Made by a program: the position numbers and the translations under genes. The notes beneath the pieces are model-generated. The model was not told where the DNA came from. It saw only the letters and a program-made list of their open reading frames with translations, and ran no database searches. From Streptomyces sp. KMM 9044 (lineage in GTDB: Bacteria; Actinomycetota; Actinomycetes; Streptomycetales; Streptomycetaceae): a DNA stretch of 64,000 nucleotides. The DNA is taken from positions 5,022,001 to 5,086,000 of the forward strand of contig NZ_CP113910.1 in NCBI RefSeq assembly GCF_024701375.2, read 5' to 3'. Positions 40,856-49,436 of the stretch are shown here, one piece after another (within the stretch, counting starts at the first letter, position 1; the number at the start of each line of letters is the position of its first letter).

Positions 40856-41620
40856 ATGGCTGGCGAACTGCCTGTAGTGGGCAAGGTGGATTTTCCGCTG
40901 TACGTGGTATCGGATGAAGAGTCAGGGAGGGTGCTTGTTGCGGCTGAAGAAGTAGAGGGATTTTTTGTCGACCCGGAAGAAGAGTCGTCGGAAGTGGCCT
41001 TCCTGAGGGCCCATGAGGTCGAGAAGGGTAGGCAGAGGGTCGAAGATGCAGTGATGGCAGTCATGAATCGCCGACGGGAGAAGATTGGTGAGTACTTCAT
41101 TGGTCGGGTTGTGCTCGGTGATTCGGGCGTAGAGGGGCCAGGCGGAAATATTTCGAGAGTCGCGTACCGGTTCTTTGGTAGTCGCTGCGACTATCCCGAA
41201 GCTGAAAGAATTTGGCCGCGTTGGGCATCAGGGATCGCCCTGGAGGAGGGTGAATGGCTTCGGTGGCCGACGAACTATCAGGGTGCATGGCTGCACGTCG
41301 TTCAGAACTCATGGTTCGCTTCGAATCGTAGGGCTGCTCGCTATGGAGTGGAGGAAGTTGTCCACTTGGACGGGGCGCAAATTTCCACGAAATCGGGGTT
41401 CTATTGCGCATTGGGAGAGGCGGTCAATGGCCCGGGCGGGTACTTTGGATCGAATCTTGACGCTCTCGCGGACTGTATTTCTTCGAGTTTCGGCGAGGGG
41501 CCTCCGGCGAGGATCATTTGGCGGAACTTTCAGGCGTCTCAAGAATTTCTCGACCACGCCTTTCTTGATTCGATTGTGGGACTAATGCGTGAATTCCGCG
41601 TGGATCTTGACACTTGCTGA
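40856..41620 (+). CDS. Barstar-domain protein (orphan immunity or inhibitor)
   Basis: A 254-residue protein from ATG 40856 with GGGGA upstream. The last 90 residues resemble barstar, the barnase inhibitor: VVHLDGAQISTKSGFYCALG, GYFGSNLDALADCIS and RIIWRNFQASQEFL follow the order of the barstar helices and the GxNLDALxDC signature. The first 160 residues resemble nothing recognised and contain a strongly acidic stretch. Base composition is much less GC-rich than neighbours, a sign of transfer. No ribonuclease toxin gene is adjacent, so it may be an orphan immunity gene against an incoming polymorphic toxin. Confidence 0.75.
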   Translation: MAGELPVVGKVDFPLYVVSDEESGRVLVAAEEVEGFFVDPEEESSEVAFLRAHEVEKGRQRVEDAVMAVMNRRREKIGEYFIGRVVLGDSGVEGPGGNISRVAYRFFGSRCDYPEAERIWPRWASGIALEEGEWLRWPTNYQGAWLHVVQNSWFASNRRAARYGVEEVVHLDGAQISTKSGFYCALGEAVNGPGGYFGSNLDALADCISSSFGEGPPARIIWRNFQASQEFLDHAFLDSIVGLMREFRVDLDTC

Positions 41621-41697
41621 CTGTGACTGTTTAGGACGGCTGCTGAGTTGCGGCGATGCCGTTCGGGGTGGCCGTTCCGGTCGGGTAGGTTGATCTT

Positions 41698-41937
41698 GTG
41701 TCCGTCAGCCCGCCGTCGCCGCCTTCCTACGAGGAGTTGGCCACGCTGGTCACGGAGTTGAAGCTCCTGGTGTCCGCGCAGGCGGAGCGGATCGCGGAGC
41801 TGGAGCGGCAGGTCGCCGTCAACTCGCGCAACTCCTCCAAGCCGCCGTCGAGTGACGGGCTGCGCAAGAAGCCCGCGCCGAAATCGCTACGCAAGGCGTC
41901 TGGCCGTAAGCCGGGTCGGGCCAAGGGGGATCCGGGT
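41698..41937 (+). pseudogene. IS66-type transposase N-terminal fragment
   Basis: GTG 41698 opens a frame reading YEELATLVTELKLLVSAQAE, a coiled coil, then NSRNSSKPPSSDGLRKKP and KASGRKPGR, the hallmark start of IS66 (TnpC) transposases. It is cut by the ISAs1-type left end at 41938. Only about 80 residues remain. Confidence 0.8.
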
Positions 41938-43390
41938 CAGGGCCCCGGCGTTTGCCCGGATCGCCCCGGCCTGGGCCGGTTGATCATGCTGGCGGGCCCC
42001 GGAAGCAGATGAACACGGCACCTGTGGATCATGGAGTTCTCTACGCTGCAAGATCCACGAAGGTGCCGTGTTCGTTCCTCCATCATCCCCTGCCGTCGTT
42101 CCCGTCTCTCCGGCGCCCCGCCTGGAGGCCCTCGGCTCGGATGCTGCGCGAGGCCAAGTCCGCGGCCCGGTTGCCGAGTTCGAGTCGGTCACCGATCCTC
42201 GCGGGGCGTGCGGGGTGCGCTACCGGGTCTCCTCGCTGCTGGCCCTGGTGGTCTGTGCGATGACCCCGGCGGGCCATGACTCCATCACCGCGGCGGCGGA
42301 GTGGTGCCGACGTGCGACGCCGGAGGAACTGGCCGCTTTCGGTCTGCCCTACCATCCGTTGCGCGGCCGCTACCGGATCCCGAGCGAGAAAACCTTGCGC
42401 ACCGTTCTGGGGCGGCTCGATCCCGGTGAGGTCAGCGCGGCCGGCTACGACCACCTGCGGCCCCTGCTGTCCCACTCTCCCGAGCCGCTCATGCCCGACC
42501 GCGGCATCGAACGCGAACAGCGCCGCGCCCACCGGGCAGCCGCCCGCGCCGAACCGGTGCGCTCCCGGCGCCGGGCGATCGCAGTGGACGGCAAGTGCCT
42601 GCGCGGCGCGAGGCGCCCGGACGGCAGCCGGGTCTTCGTGCCCTCCGCCGTCCGGCACGGCGACGGCATCACCCTCGCCTCCCGCGAGATCGGCGCGAAG
42701 ACCAACGAAATCCCCGAGTTCCAACCCCTCCTCGACCAGATCGACGACGCGGACCCCAGGGGGCGGTCGTGACCGCCGATGCCCTCCACGCCCCACGCGA
42801 CCACGCCACCTACCTGCACGAACGCGGCGCGCACTACCTGCTGACCATCAAGAACAACCAGCGCGGCCAAGCCCGTCAACTCCACTCCCTGCCCTGGAAG
42901 AAGATCCCCGTCATCCACCGCGACGACGCCCGCGGCCACGGCCGCCACGAACAGCGTCTCGTCCAGGCCGTCACCGTCAACGGCCTGCTCTTCCCCCACG
43001 CGGCCCAGGTCCTGCGCATCCAGCGCAGACGCCGTCTCTACAGGGGCGAAGAAGTGGTCCAGCGAGACCGTCTACGCCATCACCGACCTGCCCGCCGAGG
43101 AGGCGAGTGCCGCCGAGATCGCGTCCTGGGCTCGCGGGCACTGGACCGTGGAGAACACCGTCCACTGGTGCCGCGATGTGACCTTCAACGAGGACAAGTC
43201 CCAGGTCAGGACCCATAACACGCCCTCGGTCCTCGCCGCCGTCCGCGACCTGATCCGCGGTGCGCTCAAGCTTGCCGGGTACGTCAACACCGCCGCCGGA
43301 CGCCGAGCCCACACCGAACGCACCCTCGTCCTCAGCCTCTACGGCATCACATGATCAAACCGGACGACCCGGGCAAACGCCGGGGCCCTG
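41938..43390 (+). mobile_element. ISAs1-family-like insertion sequence, copy 1
   Basis: A 1453-bp element with inverted ends beginning CAGGGCCCCGGCGTTTGCC on both sides. A subterminal hairpin (about 42010-42071) precedes and overlaps the transposase start. It cuts an IS66 gene on the left and adjoins an S1-domain fragment on the right. No target duplication is seen. Confidence 0.85.
42068..43354 (+). pseudogene. ISAs1-type transposase, copy 1, two frame breaks
   Basis: A DDE transposase of the ISAs1 family: AGHDSITAAAEWCRRATPEE, then IAVDGKCLRGARRPDGSRVF with the first catalytic Asp, TADALHAPRDHA with the second, and WTVENTVHWCRDVTFNED near the end. The frame breaks at about 42755-42766 (one base short compared with copy 2) and again at about 43041-43047, where copy 2 also breaks. 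Ends at TGA 43352-43354. Confidence 0.85.
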
Positions 43391-43572
43391 CCGTTCGGTG
43401 CCTTCGTGCAAGTTACGGATGGCATCGAAGGCCTGGCCCGGCTGTTTGAGCTGAGTTCGGCGCCGGGGTGGCTCCGGGGGATGTCGTACAGATCGGCGAC
43501 GAGCTTTCGGTCACCGTCACGGACGTCGACAGGAAGAGACACCGGCTCTCCCTTTCTCGACGACAAACCTGA
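43391..43572 (+). pseudogene. S1 RNA-binding domain protein, 3' part
   Basis: Directly after the ISAs1 end the text reads PFGAFVQVTDGIEGLARLFE, the middle of an S1 domain, then after one missing base in the G-run 43465-43468 continues GDVVQIGDELSVTVTDVDRK to RLSLSRRQT and a stop at 43572. It is the natural continuation of the frame at 39377-39724; two or three codons may be lost at the join. Confidence 0.7.
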
Positions 43573-43590
43573 GCGGTTACGGCGCAGACC

Positions 43591-43620
43591 GTGCCCTCAG
43601 ATGGGCACTTGGCCACAAGT
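43591..43620. other. Internal att-like site
   Basis: Matches 39061-39090 in 29 of 30 bases, with similarity starting exactly at the core. Left of the core it matches neither attL nor attR. This is the arrangement expected for a junction between two elements inserted in tandem. Confidence 0.7.
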
Positions 43621-43772
43621 CGCTCAGGGGAACGCCGCTGCCGCAAACTGCAGAGTGATCCACTCTCCGTTCCGAAATGCAATGGATCTGAAGGGTGAGT
43701 CCCGGGGTAACGTTCCGGTGGTCTTGCTTGACGGGCTGGGCTTCCACTTTCTGTACCTGTCGGTCACCTTCG

Positions 43773-43807
43773 GCGGCCCTGCACGGACTATCTCCGGGCA
43801 GGGCCGC
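43773..43807. terminator. Terminator downstream of the VanZ gene
   Basis: Perfect 10-base arms at 43773-43782 and 43798-43807. The VanZ-domain gene on the minus strand ends about 95 bases to the right. Confidence 0.55.
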
Positions 43808-43902
43808 TTTGGGTGGCGTTCTTCTCATGGTCGTGATCTGCACTGGTGGGGCGCCAGAGGTGAGTGGCCTGCGGATCGAACGGTGTTTACCAGGGATGTG
43901 GG

Positions 43903-45327
43903 TCACCCGGCCTTGACTGGGGCGTTGGTGCCGTCATAGACCTGTCCGTCGACTGCATCGGCCCGCCACAGGTCTGCCTCGATCGACGACTCCGAGTCAG
44001 CGCCCTGCTCGCCTTGGCGCATTGTCAGGTTCACGAGCCACTCGGGTCGCCAGATTCCGTTTCGCTCGGCCGCCTTGAGGGTGAACGCTTCCGCCCGATA
44101 CAGGGCCTTTACCTGATCGATGTCCATGCTGGAATCTCCGTTGGCTCGAGCCTGGGCAACCAGCCCGTCGAGCACTGCCGTCTCAGCCTGCTCGGCGTCG
44201 AGCTTCGCCTCCGGGAGATCGACCTCCGTTAGTCCAAGAGTGACGTCCACCTGTGCTATTTGTCCCGCCCTGCTGACCTGGACGTCCAGCGTTCGGGGCA
44301 TTAGTACGTCATTGTGAACCCAGCGGTAACCAGTCATCCAACCCAGTTCTGCTTTTTCACCCATCCGGTGCGTTTCATGTTCTGATGCTCCCGTTGCCCA
44401 GGGGTAATGGGAGCGCATGTACTGCTCAGCGATCTCGTAGGCCTCCTGCTCAGTGGACGGATTCTTGGCGCCCTTCACGGGATAGCCCATGACGCTGGGG
44501 CGGTCGCTGTCCACAAGGAGTACGTTCAGGTGTTCCTTGTCCGGCCACGACAGGCTGCCACTGCCAAATGCTTCCGGGTGTCCCTTGTCCCGACTGAGCA
44601 GGTTGAAGATGACGGTTGTGCAGGGTGCTCCCACGCATGGCTGCTCATATACGTCACCCAGTTTGTAGTGGTCGCCGAACGCCTCGTCGACCACTTCCTC
44701 TACGGCCTGACGCTGCACAGAGCCTGCGGTTTTGAGGCTGGTGCCGTCCACGTGGGCGAAGGCGACCAGCGGGCGTGCGACACCCGCGCCCAGGATGAGG
44801 ATGACTGCGGAAGCGATCGCTGATGCCTTGGCTCCGGCATGCCAGCCGAGTGCACCGCGTCGGGCCAGCACCGCAGTAGCGATGGCGAGGCCGATCAGGC
44901 CGCCGAGGATGTTCATCTGGGCATCTGCGCTGTCGCATACGCGGCCCAGGCCGTTGACCGTGGCTTGGGTGAACTCGATGGCCAGGGGCAGCGACACGAC
45001 TCCCACCAGCGAGGGCAGGAATCTACGTACTGCGAAAAGCGCGAAGAGCCCGAGTGGCACGGTCATGGCGAGGTTCCACAGGCCCTGTGTGGTGTGGAAG
45101 GGCTCGGCGAGGCTGTGGTTGATGACGCATTGCCGGCTGGCTGTACCGCTGTCCATGAAGGTGACACCGAGCACGCCGGTGAGCGTGACGACAAGCCCGC
45201 CCCACCACAGACCGAATGGTTTACCGAGCCGGTGAGAGAGCAGCCACGTCGCACTGCCGAGGATGAGAGCGACCAGCACGCATGTGGCCAGGTAGATGAG
45301 GTGGTCTTGGAAGATCGCGGTGAACAC
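43903..45327 (-). CDS. VanZ-domain membrane protein with large C-terminal domain
   Basis: A 474-residue protein from GTG 45327. Residues 1-195 carry about six membrane segments with the VanZ-like core (VVSLPLAIEFTQATVNGLGR, then DAQMNILGGLIGLAIA). The rest, about 280 residues, is predicted outside and includes a cysteine pair (EQPCVGAPCTTVIF). VanZ itself gives low-level teicoplanin resistance; related domains occur in many unrelated membrane proteins, so a drug-related role is not shown. The C-terminal domain is not recognised. Cargo of the element. Confidence 0.8.
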   Translation of the reverse strand: MFTAIFQDHLIYLATCVLVALILGSATWLLSHRLGKPFGLWWGGLVVTLTGVLGVTFMDSGTASRQCVINHSLAEPFHTTQGLWNLAMTVPLGLFALFAVRRFLPSLVGVVSLPLAIEFTQATVNGLGRVCDSADAQMNILGGLIGLAIATAVLARRGALGWHAGAKASAIASAVILILGAGVARPLVAFAHVDGTSLKTAGSVQRQAVEEVVDEAFGDHYKLGDVYEQPCVGAPCTTVIFNLLSRDKGHPEAFGSGSLSWPDKEHLNVLLVDSDRPSVMGYPVKGAKNPSTEQEAYEIAEQYMRSHYPWATGASEHETHRMGEKAELGWMTGYRWVHNDVLMPRTLDVQVSRAGQIAQVDVTLGLTEVDLPEAKLDAEQAETAVLDGLVAQARANGDSSMDIDQVKALYRAEAFTLKAAERNGIWRPEWLVNLTMRQGEQGADSESSIEADLWRADAVDGQVYDGTNAPVKAG

Positions 45328-45403
45328 AGGGATCCTTGCCAGGGTCAGGGCGCGGGGAGCAAAGGGCCCCGCCGCGGAGGCAGGGCCCTCGTTATTGCTT
45401 GTT

Positions 45404-45597
45404 TCAGCACTTGGTGGACGGCGTCTGGAAGGTGCCGCCGCTGTAGTTCAGTACGCCGGTGCTGCTGTAGCACAGGTAGTTACCACTCCTGCTCCAGGAC
45501 TTCTTCACCGTCTGGCCGGAGCTGATGGAGAAGTAGCCAGAGTAAGTGGTGGAGCCGGACAGGATGTAGCCCAGGCGGACGCTGACCGCGCTTCCGC
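45404..45597 (-). pseudogene. C-terminal fragment of a small secreted-type protein
   Basis: About 64 residues rich in Ser, Tyr, Gly and Thr (LSGSTTYSGYFSISSGQTVK to YSGGTFQTPSTKC) with two cysteines. The N-terminal part is missing: the frame enters the ISAs1-type copy 2 at 45598. Composition suggests an exported protein. The missing part is not found beyond the IS. Confidence 0.6.
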
Positions 45598-47059
45598 CAG
45601 GGCCCCGGCGAGTGCCTGGATCATCCCGTTCTGGGATGTTGATCTCGGTGATGGGTCCCGGAAGCAGGTGAACACGGCACCCGTGGATCATGGAGTTCTC
45701 TACGCTTCAAGATCCACGAAGGTGCCGTGTTCGTTCCTCCATCATCCCCTGTCGCTGCCCCCGCTTGCGCGGTGCCCCGCCTGGAAGCCCTCGGCGAGGG
45801 GGCCGCCAAGGATCAAGTCCGCTGCCTGGTGACCGAGTTCGAGTCGGTCACCGATCCGAGAGGGGCTTGCGGGGTGCGGTACCGGCTCTCCTCGCTGCTG
45901 GCCCTGATGGTCTGCGCTATGACCCCGTCCGGACACGACTCGATCACCGCGGCGGCGGAGTGGTGCCGACGCGCGACGCCGGAGGAACTGGCTGCCTTCG
46001 GCCTGCCCTACCATCCGCTCCTCGGCCGCTACCGGGTGCCGAGTGAGAAGACTCTGCGCAGTGTCCTGGGACGCCTGGATCCCGGCGAGATCAGCGCGGC
46101 GGCCTATGGCTACCTTCGGCCCTTGCTGTCCCCACGGCCCCGCCGGCCGGAACCGGTCATGCCCGACGGCGGCACCGAGCGTGAACAGCGCCGGGCCCAC
46201 CGGACAGCCGCCCACGCCGATCCGGTACGCATCCGGCGGCGGGCGATCGCGGTGGACGGCAAGTGCCTGCGCGGCGCCCGCCGCCCGGACGCCAGCCGGG
46301 TCTTCGTCCTGTCCGCCGTCCGCCACGGCGACGGCGTCACGCCCGCCTCCCGCGAGATCGGCGCGAAGACCAACGAAATCCCCGAGTTCGCCCCTCTCCT
46401 CGACGGAATCGACGACGCAGATCTCGCGGGGACGATCGTCACCGCCGATGCCCTCCACGCCCCACGCGACCACGCCACCTACCTGCACGAACGCGGCGCT
46501 CACTACCTGCTGACCATCAAGAACAACCAACGCGCACAAGCCCGTCAGCTCCACGCCCTGCCCTGGAAGAAGATCCCCGTGATCCACCGTGACGACGCCC
46601 GGGGCCACGGCCGACACGAGCAGCGGCTCGTGCAGGTCGTCACCGTCGACGGCCTGCTCTTCCCGCACGCGGCCCAGGTCCTGCGCATCCAGCGCAGACG
46701 CCGCCTCTACAGGCGCGAAGAAGTGGTCCAGCGAGACCGTCCACGCGATCACCGACCTGCCCGCCGAGGAAGCGAACGCCGCCGAGATCGCGTCCTGGGC
46801 TCGCGGGCACTGGACCGTGGAAAACACCGTCCACTGGTGCCGAGATGTCACCTTCAACGAGGACAAGTCCCAGGTCAGGACCCACAACGCGCCCGCCGTA
46901 CTCGCAGCCCTCCGCGACCTGATCCGCAGCACACTCAAGCTCGCGGGTTACATCAACACCGCCGCCGGACGACGAGCCCACACCGAACGCCCCCGCGTCC
47001 TCGCCCTCTGCGGCATCACATGATCAAACCGGACGATCCAGGCACTCGCCGGGGCCCTG
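45598..47059 (+). mobile_element. ISAs1-family-like insertion sequence, copy 2
   Basis: A 1462-bp element with inverted ends beginning CAGGGCCCCGGCGAGTGCCT on both sides and the same internal hairpin as copy 1 (about 45669-45731). It lies in the same orientation as copy 1, 2.2 kb further on. The two copies differ at many positions, so they are not a recent duplication. No target duplication; both flanking genes are truncated. Confidence 0.87.
45727..47023 (+). pseudogene. ISAs1-type transposase, copy 2, one shared frame break
   Basis: GTG 45727 opens a frame with the same domains as copy 1 (AVDGKCLRGARRPDASRVF, VTADALHAPRDHATYLHERG). It is intact through HAAQVLRIQRRRRLY; the remaining C-terminal part (KKWSSETVHAITDLPAEE to WTVENTVHWCRDVTFNED) is in the +1 frame from about 46711 and ends at 47023. 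The same break occurs in copy 1, so it may be a tolerated or programmed shift rather than a dead copy. Confidence 0.8.
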
Positions 47060-47464
47060 GCCGTGTTCCTCCGGAGCGTTGGCGCTGGTGACCTCGCAGA
47101 CGACGCGTGTCTCGTGGTCTCGGAGCTGGTCGGGAACGTGGTCAACCATGCGGTACCGGACCGACGCCGGGCTATGCCTGGCTCCTGCCGACGCGTCGAC
47201 GTGAGGTTCAAGAAGTATCCGAAGTGGCTCTTCATTGGGGTCTCCGACGAGGACTCGACGCCTCCGCTGCTTCCGGCGGGTGAGGCGTTCGCGCCGGGAC
47301 TGATGGGCGAGTTGTCCGAGGCTGTGTTGCCGGACTCCGGCCGTGGTCTGTTCATCGTGCAGCGACTGGTGACGGCGCTGTGGTGGACGGCGGACGAGAG
47401 AGGCGGCAAAACCGTGTGGTCCCGATTCGATCTTGACGAGTCCACGGCCGCTCAATCGGTCTGA
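47060..47464 (+). pseudogene. RsbW-like ATP-binding protein, 5'-truncated
   Basis: About 134 residues of a GHKL-type ATP-binding domain common in Streptomyces (anti-sigma-factor or serine kinase-like). DDACLVVSELVGNVVNHAVP is the N box; DSGRGLFIVQRLVTALWW is the G box region. The first 20-30 residues expected for the family are missing because the ISAs1-type element ends at 47059. GTG 47063 could still start translation. Confidence 0.7.
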
Positions 47465-47784
47465 AAGACCCCGGGCCGCCGCCCTGGCGTACTCCCTCGA
47501 GATCGGGAGTGGGCGGTGCCCCGGTCATCGGCAGGAGTCTGACCACTCCCGCCGAAGGGGCGCGGCCTCTCGGACGTTCGGGGGCTCCCCTCCCGAGTGA
47601 GGGGCCGCGCTTCACATCACCCATATAGGCCGGGCCACCCCATCTGCCCTGGAAAGCGAAGGGTGGCCCGGCTGGGAACGCGACGGTCCCCGGTGCCTGA
47701 TGGTACCGGGGCCGTCGTGCTGCATTCCGGCTCTGTTCCAAGGAAGTTGACGACCCGTTACTAGAGCAGGGCAGAGGTGGCAAG
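47465..47784. terminator. Hairpin-rich intergenic region
   Basis: About 320 bases without a gene. A perfect 12-base hairpin lies at 47629-47640/47661-47672, a smaller CCCCGGT/ACCGGGG one near 47684-47708, and further imperfect ones near 47560-47610. It ends transcription of the ATP-binding remnant. Confidence 0.6.
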
Positions 47785-48081
47785 GTGACTGGCTCGGGTG
47801 AAGGCTGGCTGAGCGATGGTCTCGATGTGCCGGGCGCGGACTCGGGTCTCTGGGTGTCCGGTGTCGACTACATCGCTGGGTGGCATGAGGCGCGCGAGGC
47901 TGCCGACCGGTTCAACCGGGCGCTCCTGGGCGCGGGCTTCGAACTGTCCGCAGCGCGGGCCGTCGCCTCGACGAACGAGGACGGACGCGGCGTCGTACGG
48001 CTTACCGGCTGGCCCGGCGCGGTGGAACGGCTCGCTCAGCTCCTGGAAGCGCGTGCGAGCAGCGATGGCGGTGCAGCCTGA
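47785..48081 (+). CDS. Hypothetical protein in the AICE module
   Basis: A 98-residue protein from GTG 47785 with GGCAAGG upstream. Composition is normal for a soluble protein (DRFNRALLGAGFELSAARAV). No domain is recognised. It lies upstream of the palindromic region and convergent with the GntR gene. Confidence 0.6.
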   Translation: MTGSGEGWLSDGLDVPGADSGLWVSGVDYIAGWHEAREAADRFNRALLGAGFELSAARAVASTNEDGRGVVRLTGWPGAVERLAQLLEARASSDGGAA

Positions 48082-48153
48082 GGGCCCGCTCCGCTGGTGG
48101 GTGCCGCGGATGGGCACGTCGCCGGCCGGAGGGACTTTGGGCGGGAGCTGCCA

Positions 48154-48260
48154 TGGGGCGAGTGAACAGGGGGCCCTACGCTGGCCCGGCGAATCGGGCA
48201 GGCACTGGTCCTGCCCGCGTATGTGCCCGATGGGCCCCCTGTTCTTCGAGGCTCGCCCCA
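48154..48260. repeat. Large nested inverted repeat, possible origin or terminator
   Basis: Arms TGGGGCGAG (48154-48162) and CTCGCCCCA (48252-48260) enclose GAACAGGGGGCCC (48164-48176) and its complement (48232-48244), and an inner CGGGCAGG/CCTGCCCG stem (48195-48202/48210-48217). The whole could fold into one 107-base cruciform. It lies between two convergent genes, so a bidirectional terminator is the simplest reading; a single-strand origin is possible in an element that replicates by RepSA-like initiation. Confidence 0.6.
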
Positions 48261-48491
48261 CGGTGGCTGCCTAAAGTCTCGGAGGGCGGCGACCCCCAGC
48301 CCCGTGGGCCCCTGCTCGCTGCGGCTGCTCGACGCCTCGACTGCCTTGAGGGGCTGCGGCGTGGGGCGTCGGGCGACCGGACGGGACCGGCGGCCACGCC
48401 GCACGCCCGGCCGGGGCGGCCGGGCGGCCCGGCGCGCCGCAGGCGCGCCCTTGAGGAAGTGAAGGCTGTTTCGACCGATGCCGTATGCCGC
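48261..48491. other. GC-rich non-coding stretch before the GntR gene 3' end
   Basis: Together with the palindrome this forms a gene-free region of 410 bases (48082-48491). It is extremely GC-rich with short inverted repeats near 48394-48450 and no credible gene. Confidence 0.4.
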
Positions 48492-49271
48492 TCAGGCGCG
48501 GGCGCCTCGCGCGGGCTGCTGGTCGGTGGTGATCCGGTAGGCGAGTTCGGCGCGGTCCGCACCGAAACGCAGTTCTTCGAGGAACAGGGGGCGACTGTCG
48601 GCACTGTGCGCGGTTCGGGCCACGTGCAGAACCGGGGTCGCGTCCGGGAGCTGGAGCGCGGTGCGCTCGTCGGGCAAAGGCATGTGTGCGCGTACCGTCT
48701 CGCTCCACGACAAGGTGTGTCCGGCCTGGGTGAGAACCCAGTAGATCGCGGCGGGCGGCTTGCACGGCTCCGTGCCGAGGAGTGGAACGGCTTCGGCGAC
48801 CTGGAAGGGGATCAGCGTGCGGTGCATGGCGCGCGTCCCGGTGTTCGGGTCGACGAGCAGCCGGTCACAGCCGAACAGGGCTTCTTCTGTTTCGAGCTTG
48901 AGGTGCCGGCCGGTGTCCTTCGTGGTGCGGGTGCGGTAGGTGTGTGGCTGCTCGGCCTCTTGCCAGATGTCGCCGTTGGGCATCACGAACTTGCCCTCGG
49001 CGGTGCAGCTGACGCGGCGCTCGATGGTGAGGACCGGCTGTCCACTGGAGCGTACGAAGCTGCCTTTGCCGTGGCGGACGTCGATGAGTCCTTCCGCGCG
49101 CAGTGCCGCGACGGCGTTGCGCACGGTGGGCCGGGAGACGCCGTAGCGGGCCATGAGCTGGGCTTCGGACGGCAACAGGGACTCGGGCGTGAACTCGCCG
49201 GACAGGATCGCTTCTCGGATTGCCGCAGCCACCTGCTGGTAGAGGGCTCCGGGGCGCTGGATCTCCGACAT
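48492..49271 (-). CDS. GntR/HutC-family repressor (KorSA/TraR-like)
   Basis: A 259-residue regulator from ATG 49271. Residues 1-75 are the GntR winged helix (LYQQVAAAIREAILSGEF, then LMARYGVSRPTVRNAVAALR); the rest is a UTRA-like effector domain. Length and genomic position match KorSA of pSAM2, which represses transfer genes and replication. It is divergent from the SCO3933-like gene; operators should lie in 49272-49436. An upstream in-frame ATG at 49364 is less likely. Confidence 0.85.
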   Translation of the reverse strand: MSEIQRPGALYQQVAAAIREAILSGEFTPESLLPSEAQLMARYGVSRPTVRNAVAALRAEGLIDVRHGKGSFVRSSGQPVLTIERRVSCTAEGKFVMPNGDIWQEAEQPHTYRTRTTKDTGRHLKLETEEALFGCDRLLVDPNTGTRAMHRTLIPFQVAEAVPLLGTEPCKPPAAIYWVLTQAGHTLSWSETVRAHMPLPDERTALQLPDATPVLHVARTAHSADSRPLFLEELRFGADRAELAYRITTDQQPARGARA

Positions 49272-49387
49272 CTCGGCATCTCCGGGGTGAGGTCGTAGGT
49301 ACGTCGCACGCGCGACATCACTCGTCAGCATAAGTAGTTGCAGCGTCGCAGTACAGGACTCCATAGTTGTAACTCGTAAGGACAAGT

Positions 49388-49410
49388 GACGTCAGCACCT
49401 TGCTGGCGTC
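49388..49410. promoter_or_regulatory. Candidate operator between GntR and transfer genes
   Basis: GACGTCAGCA and TGCTGGCGTC are arms of an inverted repeat (9 of 10 pairs) with a three-base spacer, 27 bases before the SCO3933-like start. TTGTAACTCGTAAGGACAA just upstream (49365-49383) has dyad ends and is a second candidate. Either could bind the adjacent repressor. Confidence 0.4.
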
Positions 49411-49436
49411 CCGATTGGCCAGGGAGGCCATAGAAC

